From: Betaproteobacteria bacterium
GTDB taxonomy: Bacteria; Pseudomonadota; Gammaproteobacteria; Burkholderiales; JAHFRG01
DNA: 27,518 nt
Direction of reading: 5' to 3'
NCBI GenBank assembly: GCA_023258935.1
Contig: JAHFRG010000010.1
Coordinates: 1-27,518, forward strand
The first letter of the stretch is position 1; every line of letters begins with the position of its first letter. Under the pieces are notes generated by a model, which saw only the letters and a list, made by a program, of their open reading frames with translations, did not search any database and had not been told where the DNA came from. Position numbers and translations under genes: made by a program. This document shows positions 22,834 through 27,518 of the stretch, one piece after another.

Positions 22834-23273
22834 TTCGCCCGCACGGCACATATCAGCTCTGCTTCGGTGACTATATCGTCGCCGACCTTGGCCTGAGCGG
22901 TAAATTTCCAGAATCCCTTGATATGGCGCATTAGAGTCGCGTGAAGCACCAGCTGGTCTCCAACCACAACCGGTTTCTTGAACCGCGCGTTGTCAATGCC
23001 GACCAGGTAGTAGACCGAATCGTCATTGACTTTAAAATTGTCGCTTTTGAAGGAAAGGATGGCGGAAGTTTGAGCCAGCGCCTCGAGAATCATGACCCCG
23101 GGCATGATCGGCTGGTTGGGAAAGTGGCCGACGAAAAATGGTTCGTTAATAGTGACATTCTTGATGGCAACGATATCTTTGCCCGGTTTGATGGATATGA
23201 CCCGGTCCACCAGCAGGAATGGATAGCGGTGAGGTATATACTGCATGATTTCGTTGATGTCCATGCCGCTCAC
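22830..23273 (-). CDS. fabZ: 3-hydroxyacyl-ACP dehydratase FabZ
   Basis: FabZ dehydrates 3-hydroxyacyl-ACP in fatty-acid elongation and so competes with LpxA and LpxD for substrate. The 147 residues contain the hot-dog fold motif HRYPFLLVDRV and the catalytic His50 and Glu64 in GHFPNQPIMPGVMILEALAQ. The GTG start overlaps the lpxD stop as GTGA, has AAGGA upstream and gives the common N-terminus MSGMDI. ATG at 23264 is the alternative. Coupling between lpxD, fabZ and lpxA balances membrane phospholipid and LPS synthesis in related species. Confidence 0.96.
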   Translation of the reverse strand: MSGMDINEIMQYIPHRYPFLLVDRVISIKPGKDIVAIKNVTINEPFFVGHFPNQPIMPGVMILEALAQTSAILSFKSDNFKVNDDSVYYLVGIDNARFKKPVVVGDQLVLHATLMRHIKGFWKFTAQAKVGDDIVTEAELICAVRAK

Positions 23274-24319
23274 TTTGTTTTCCTTTTCGGTTTTTTGCTT
23301 TGTTTCTCTAGTTCGTGGATTTTTTTTGCCAATTCATGGAGGTGGTGCAGGTGCACAACGTTCCTCAACCATTTATGGTGAGGCTCGCATGGATAGGCCG
23401 AAGTATATATGCCGGGTTTGGTTATCGTTTTGCCAACCCCGGTAGCCCCTGAAATCGTCACGTTATCGGCGATCTGCAAATGCCCACTTATCATCGCTGC
23501 GCCGCCAATTCTACAGTAGCGGCCAATTTTTGTACTGCCAGCAATGCCCACGCAGCCTGCGATAGCTGTATGCGCGCCGATGCGCACGTTGTGCCCTATC
23601 TGTATCAGGTTATCCAGCTTTACACCGTCTTCAATCACTGTGTCTCCCATCGCGCCGCGGTCCACCGTAGTGTTGGCGCCGATTTCCACATCATTGCCGA
23701 TGGTCACCCTGCCGATTTGCGGGATCTTCAGCCAACGTCCCTCATCCATGGCTAAGCCGAAGCCGTCGGCACCGATTACTACTCCTGATTGGAAGATAAC
23801 CCTGTCTCCGATCACGCAGTCATGGCAGACCACCACACGCGGATGCAGAACACTCGCCTCCCCTATCTTCACACCATCGCCCAGGCAACAACCGGGGCCT
23901 ATCACGACGCGTTCACCCAGCATGACATTTTCCCCAATGCACGCATGGGCGCCGATGGTTGCTGAAGCAGGCACTTGTGCGCTTGCTGCAATCGTTGCGC
24001 TGGGATGGATTCCGGGTGGTGGTGTTTTTGCCGGATTGAGAAAAGCAGAAACCTTGGCAAAATAAACGTATGGGTCATCGCAGACGATGCGCGGCAGCGA
24101 GGTCAGATTGCGCGACTCGCGCCCGACTATCACTGCTCCGGCCTTGGTTTGTTCCAGCTGGCTACGGTATTTGGGTTGTGACAGGAAAGACAGATGGCAA
24201 GGTTGAGCGAGTTCCAACGGAGCAACTTGAGTGATCGAGATATTCCTGTCGCCGATAAGTTCACCACCGAAGCGCTCGGCGATGCTGCCTAAGCTGTGGC
24301 TCCTTTCTCGGGAAGGCAT
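23270..24319 (-). CDS. lpxD: UDP-3-O-acylglucosamine N-acyltransferase
   Basis: LpxD adds the second 3-hydroxyacyl chain in lipid A synthesis. About 349 residues comprise an N-terminal uridine-binding domain (LGSIAERFGGELIGD, PLELAQPCHLSFLSQPKY), a hexapeptide beta-helix and a C-terminal helix. The catalytic His lies in NLIQIGHNVRIG (about residue 243). SGVVIGADGFGLA is a typical stretch. The C-terminal end is strongly basic (QSKKPKRKTK). The frame also allows a TTG one codon earlier; ATG is preferred. No strong Shine-Dalgarno is seen, and the gap to skp is short. Confidence 0.97.
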   Translation of the reverse strand: MPSRERSHSLGSIAERFGGELIGDRNISITQVAPLELAQPCHLSFLSQPKYRSQLEQTKAGAVIVGRESRNLTSLPRIVCDDPYVYFAKVSAFLNPAKTPPPGIHPSATIAASAQVPASATIGAHACIGENVMLGERVVIGPGCCLGDGVKIGEASVLHPRVVVCHDCVIGDRVIFQSGVVIGADGFGLAMDEGRWLKIPQIGRVTIGNDVEIGANTTVDRGAMGDTVIEDGVKLDNLIQIGHNVRIGAHTAIAGCVGIAGSTKIGRYCRIGGAAMISGHLQIADNVTISGATGVGKTITKPGIYTSAYPCEPHHKWLRNVVHLHHLHELAKKIHELEKQSKKPKRKTK

Positions 24320-24334
24320 CAATCAAAGTTCTGC

Positions 24335-24847
24335 TTATTTGGCGGGCATATCGGCCAGCGCCTTAATAACCTTGTCGGTTATATCTATCCGGGGGCTGAT
24401 GTATACCGCATCCTGCAAAATCAGGTCGAATTTTTCTGCTGCGGCAATTTCCTGCACTACCTTGTTGGCGCGCTCAAATACGGATGCCAGCTCTTCGTTC
24501 CTGCGTAAGTTGGCGTCCTCCCTGAATTCCCGCTGCATACGCTGAAAATCAAGGTTTACCCTGGCAAGTTCTTGCTCCTTGGTGCGCCGCTCGGATTCGC
24601 TCAAGGTAACGTTTTCCTTTTCCAGAGTCGTTTGAAGGTCTTTTATTTGCTTACTGACCTTCTGTATTTCCTGTTCACGCGCGGCGAATTCTTTTTCTAG
24701 TTTCTTCTGAGCCTTAATTGCCGGGACAGCTTCTCGCAGCACCCGTTCAAGATTTACCACGCCGATTTTGATCTGGTCGGCAGCTTCGACATTGATGGCG
24801 GCCACTGCCAATGCTGCGGCAGCCAGTGCGAAATTTATACTTTTCAA
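24335..24847 (-). CDS. skp: Periplasmic chaperone Skp/OmpH
   Basis: Skp is a trimeric periplasmic chaperone that carries unfolded outer-membrane proteins to the Bam complex. The protein of 170 residues has a Sec signal peptide (about 1-22, ending NVEA). A small beta core follows (IKIGVVNLERVL and DLILQDAVYISPRIDIT), split by a long Lys/Glu-rich coiled coil (about 50-125), as in the family. The longest frame begins at a TTG at 24868. The TTG at 24847 is preferred because AAGGAG lies seven bases before it and it gives a normal signal peptide. No ATG start is available. It lies between bamA and lpxD as expected. Confidence 0.93.
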   Translation of the reverse strand: MKSINFALAAAALAVAAINVEAADQIKIGVVNLERVLREAVPAIKAQKKLEKEFAAREQEIQKVSKQIKDLQTTLEKENVTLSESERRTKEQELARVNLDFQRMQREFREDANLRRNEELASVFERANKVVQEIAAAEKFDLILQDAVYISPRIDITDKVIKALADMPAK

Positions 24848-24870
24848 CTTATATCTCCTTACTGTCAAGC

Positions 24871-27138
24871 CTAGAACGACGTTCCAAACGTAAACTGGAA
24901 ATGCTGTATTTTATCACCACTAAAGTCCCGTAGTGGCTTCGCAATGCTGACTTTAAGCGGCCCGAAAGGCGAGCTCCAGGCAACATCAAATCCGTCCGAA
25001 ACACGCAGGGTGCTGAAATTCCATGTGTCGGCCACCGTGCCCATATCTACAAAATGGCCAAGTCGCAGCGCTTTAAAATCAGTAAAGAAGGGCATGGGGA
25101 ACAATACTTCAACACTTCCTACTACGCGCCGGGTACCGCCCAGCGCGTTGCCGTTGCTGTCTTTAGGGCCGATAGAGTTGGTTTCAAACCCGCGCACCGA
25201 AGTACTGCCACCTACAAAGAAGTTCTTGTAGAACGGCAACGACTGGCCGCTATAACCGTCGCCCATACCCAGCTCCCCGGTGAGCAACAGCGTAAAATTC
25301 TTGCTGATAGGGTAATAATACTGCTGCTGATAGTTAAGTTTATAATAATTTAGTTCTGCCCCCGGCAAGCCGATTTCAGCGCCAAGCTTGAGCAACGTAC
25401 CGCTCGTGGTGTAAATCCTGCTGTCAAGCCCGTCATGCACAATGCCAGCGCTTCCCAGTAGAGTGGTTGTGGTGCTGCCAAAATCATTGACAAAATCAAT
25501 ATATTGCTGCGGGCTGGTTGAAAAAACCTCGGTTCCGGTTGACTCGTAACCCAGGCCGTAATTAATGGTGTCGTGCTCGCTTATGGGCAGGCCGAAGCGA
25601 AGTCCCCCGCCCCACGTTGAAGTCCGGAATGGGGCAACGGAAAGCGATGTCGGGTCAACGTTGCGCTTGTAAATATCATAACCAAGGCTCACTCCGTCTA
25701 CGGTGAAATAAGGGTCGGTAAAAGAAAGCGAATACACCTTGTTTACCTTGCCGCTGTTGACCGCCGCCGAAACAAAATTGCCAGAACCAAATATATTGTT
25801 TTGCGACACCGATGCGCTGAGGATGATGCTTTCGGAGCTGGAATAACCCACCCCCAGCGTTACGTTACCTGTCGCTTTTTCTTTGAGGCTGTAATTCACA
25901 TCCACTTGGTCAGTGGTACCGGGCACTGCCGGCGTTTCTACATTCACATCCTCAAAATAACCCAGCTTGTCAAGACGCTGTTTGGAACGGTTGATCTGCT
26001 CTGCGTTATACCAGCCTCCTTCAAGCTGCCTGAGCTCGCGGCGTATCACTTCGTCACGAGTGCGGGTGTTCCCAGAAATATTGATACGGTGCACGTAAAC
26101 TCTGCGTCCTGGATCAATAAAAAAAGTAAAGGCGACCTGGCGTTTTGCTTTGTTGATGTCGGGTATTGCGTTGACATTCGCAAAAGCATATCCATCATTG
26201 CCCAGTCTATCGGTAATCAACTTGGAAGACTCGGTAAGTTTTTCGCGCGAGAACACTTCCCCGGGTTTAATTTTAATAAGTTTGCGCAGTTCATTTTCAG
26301 GCAAAAGCAACTCCCCTGCAAGCTTGATATCTGATACCGTAAATTTGGGGCCTTCGGTAATGGTGATGGTGATATATATATCGGTTTTGCTCGGTGTAAT
26401 CGATACCTGGGTGGAATCAACATTGAACTCGATGTAACCGCGGTCGAGATAGAATGAACGCAGGGTCTCAAGGTCGGCGGAGAGTTTTTGCTTGGAGTAC
26501 TGATCATTCTTGGTAAAAAAGGTAAACCAGCCGGGTGTGGTCAGTGTAAACAAATCAAGCAGTTCTTTTTCCTTGAATGCGTGGTTGCCGACGATATTGA
26601 TTTGCCTGATTTTGGCGACCTCTCCCTCAGCGATGTTGAAGGTTATCGCTACACGGTTGCGCTCCAAAGGGGTTACTGTGGTGGTGACTGTTGCGGCATA
26701 TCTGCCGCGGGCGATGTACTGGCGCTTCAATTCCTGTTCGGCTTTGTCCAGCAGCGCCTTGTCAAAAATCCTCGACTCAGCGAGGCCGACCTGTTTCAAG
26801 GCTTTTTTCAGGTCCTCGCTGCTGATATCCCTGGCACCGATGATGTCAATCTGTGAAATTGCCGGGCGTTCTTCCACAATAACGATCAGCACGTTGTTTT
26901 CCACTTCCAGCCGTACGTCCTTGAAAAAGCCGGTCGCGAACAGCGATTTGATGGCGGCTGCAGCCTTCTCATCGTTCATGATGTCGCCCACCTTCACCGG
27001 CAGGTAGCTGAATACCGTGCCAGCTTCGGTGCGCTGTATGCCTTCCACCTTGATATCCTTGATCACGAAAGGCTCTATCGCCCGCGCAGTTGCAGTGTAG
27101 AAACACAGCAACAGAGCCACCAGGTAAATTATCTTCAT
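24871..27138 (-). CDS. bamA: Outer membrane protein assembly factor BamA
   Basis: BamA is the essential Omp85 core of the machine that inserts beta-barrel proteins into the outer membrane. The 755 residues have a signal peptide (about 1-20, ending ATARA) and five POTRA domains (about 21-415; the first begins FVIKDIKVEGIQRTEAGTVF). A 16-strand barrel has the loop 6 motif VRGF (648-651) and a C-terminal Phe. The first POTRA boundary and barrel elements such as LGVGYSSSE are standard. The start is five bases after the rseP stop. It works with Skp encoded next, and the order rseP-bamA-skp is conserved. Confidence 0.98.
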   Translation of the reverse strand: MKIIYLVALLLCFYTATARAIEPFVIKDIKVEGIQRTEAGTVFSYLPVKVGDIMNDEKAAAAIKSLFATGFFKDVRLEVENNVLIVIVEERPAISQIDIIGARDISSEDLKKALKQVGLAESRIFDKALLDKAEQELKRQYIARGRYAATVTTTVTPLERNRVAITFNIAEGEVAKIRQINIVGNHAFKEKELLDLFTLTTPGWFTFFTKNDQYSKQKLSADLETLRSFYLDRGYIEFNVDSTQVSITPSKTDIYITITITEGPKFTVSDIKLAGELLLPENELRKLIKIKPGEVFSREKLTESSKLITDRLGNDGYAFANVNAIPDINKAKRQVAFTFFIDPGRRVYVHRINISGNTRTRDEVIRRELRQLEGGWYNAEQINRSKQRLDKLGYFEDVNVETPAVPGTTDQVDVNYSLKEKATGNVTLGVGYSSSESIILSASVSQNNIFGSGNFVSAAVNSGKVNKVYSLSFTDPYFTVDGVSLGYDIYKRNVDPTSLSVAPFRTSTWGGGLRFGLPISEHDTINYGLGYESTGTEVFSTSPQQYIDFVNDFGSTTTTLLGSAGIVHDGLDSRIYTTSGTLLKLGAEIGLPGAELNYYKLNYQQQYYYPISKNFTLLLTGELGMGDGYSGQSLPFYKNFFVGGSTSVRGFETNSIGPKDSNGNALGGTRRVVGSVEVLFPMPFFTDFKALRLGHFVDMGTVADTWNFSTLRVSDGFDVAWSSPFGPLKVSIAKPLRDFSGDKIQHFQFTFGTSF

Positions 27139-27143
27139 TAGTA

Positions 27144-27518
27144 TTAACCGGTAATGAGGCGATTGATGTCATTGTAAATGGCGAAAGCCATCAATATAAA
27201 CAGCAATGCAATACCGACATGCTGGCCAATTTGGAGGGCTTTTTCAGAAACCGGTTTTCCCTTGATAATTTCCACCAGGTAATACATCAAGTGTCCACCA
27301 TCCAGCAGCGGAACCGGCAGTAAATTCAGCACGCCGAGGCTGATACTGATTAAAGCAAGGAAACTCAAATAAGCCTGCCAGCCGACTTGAGCAGACTGCC
27401 CAGCGTAATCAGCGATAGTAATCGGCCCGCTAACGTTTTTCCAGGAAATCTCCCCCACCAGCATTTTGCCCAGCATTTTCAGGCTGAACAACGAAGTTTC
27501 CCAAGTTTTTTTCAGCGA
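27144..27518 (-). CDS. rseP: Site-2 protease RseP, C-terminal part, cut by right edge
   Basis: RseP is an inner-membrane zinc metalloprotease that cleaves RseA within the membrane after the first cut, freeing RpoE. About 124 C-terminal residues are present. They include the conserved segment NLLPVPLLDGGHLMYYLVE, whose LDG motif supplies a zinc ligand, and the final membrane segment (IALLFILMAFAIYNDINR). The HEXXH motif and PDZ domains would lie beyond the edge. Its substrate RseA is encoded about 14 kb away in this window. Confidence 0.94.
   Translation of the reverse strand, partial: SLKKTWETSLFSLKMLGKMLVGEISWKNVSGPITIADYAGQSAQVGWQAYLSFLALISISLGVLNLLPVPLLDGGHLMYYLVEIIKGKPVSEKALQIGQHVGIALLFILMAFAIYNDINRLITG

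Noticed and set aside
1..27518. tRNA, rRNA, CRISPR, IS elements or prophage genes
   Set aside because: Gaps are short and were read on both strands; no cloverleaf, repeat-spacer pattern, transposase or phage-like protein was seen.

Overview
The window reads as a chromosomal segment of a betaproteobacterium with roughly even GC. The best match is a Nitrosomonadales-like lineage, but no species can be named from sequence alone. The evidence is gene order: rseP-bamA-skp-lpxD-fabZ-lpxA-lpxB-rnhB, lepA-lepB-DUF4845-rnc-era-recO-pdxJ-acpS-nagZ, and rpoE-rseA-rseB-mucD are all typical betaproteobacterial blocks. The window is almost entirely coding. The longest gap is 255 bases (13483-13737), and no tRNA, rRNA, CRISPR array, IS element or phage gene is visible.

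Left part (1-9750). A family 5 uracil-DNA glycosylase (cut by the left edge) diverges from efp. efp converges on a long minus-strand operon, in order of transcription lepA, lepB, a DUF4845 membrane protein, rnc, era, recO, pdxJ, acpS, nagZ and a zinc-type CDF transporter. Most junctions overlap by 1-14 bases or abut, which implies translational coupling. The only real break is the 51-base recO/pdxJ gap, which holds a 10-bp inverted repeat and a perfect TATAAT. A terminator-like hairpin with a T8 tract ends five bases before the lepA start codon.

Middle (9900-16740). rpoE-rseA-rseB-mucD is the envelope-stress sigma factor, its membrane anti-sigma factor, the periplasmic modulator and a DegP-type protease. 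rpoE diverges from nadB (TTG start). nadB converges on a YgfX/CptA-like membrane protein, preceded by a possible 28-codon small ORF. Divergent from that is ppsR, the PEP synthetase regulatory kinase/phosphorylase.

Right part (16740-27518). A SpoU/TrmH-family RNA methyltransferase lies immediately downstream of an EgtB-like gene. The EgtB-like gene diverges from a TIGR04348-type glycosyltransferase. This pair is the signature of selenoneine biosynthesis: senA, selenoneine synthase, and senB, selenosugar synthase. senC/selD and egtD are not in the window. A CopD-family membrane protein, rnhB and the lipid A/outer membrane assembly operon follow up to rseP, which is cut by the right edge.

The window combines envelope biogenesis (lipid A, BamA, Skp), its stress control (RseP, RpoE, RseA, RseB, MucD), protein export and translation housekeeping, and one specialised metabolic insert (senAB). 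Several starts were moved from the longest ORF on overlap or ribosome-binding-site evidence: acpS, trmH-like and fabZ use GTG, nadB and skp use TTG, and rseA, lpxA, lpxD and senB use internal ATGs.
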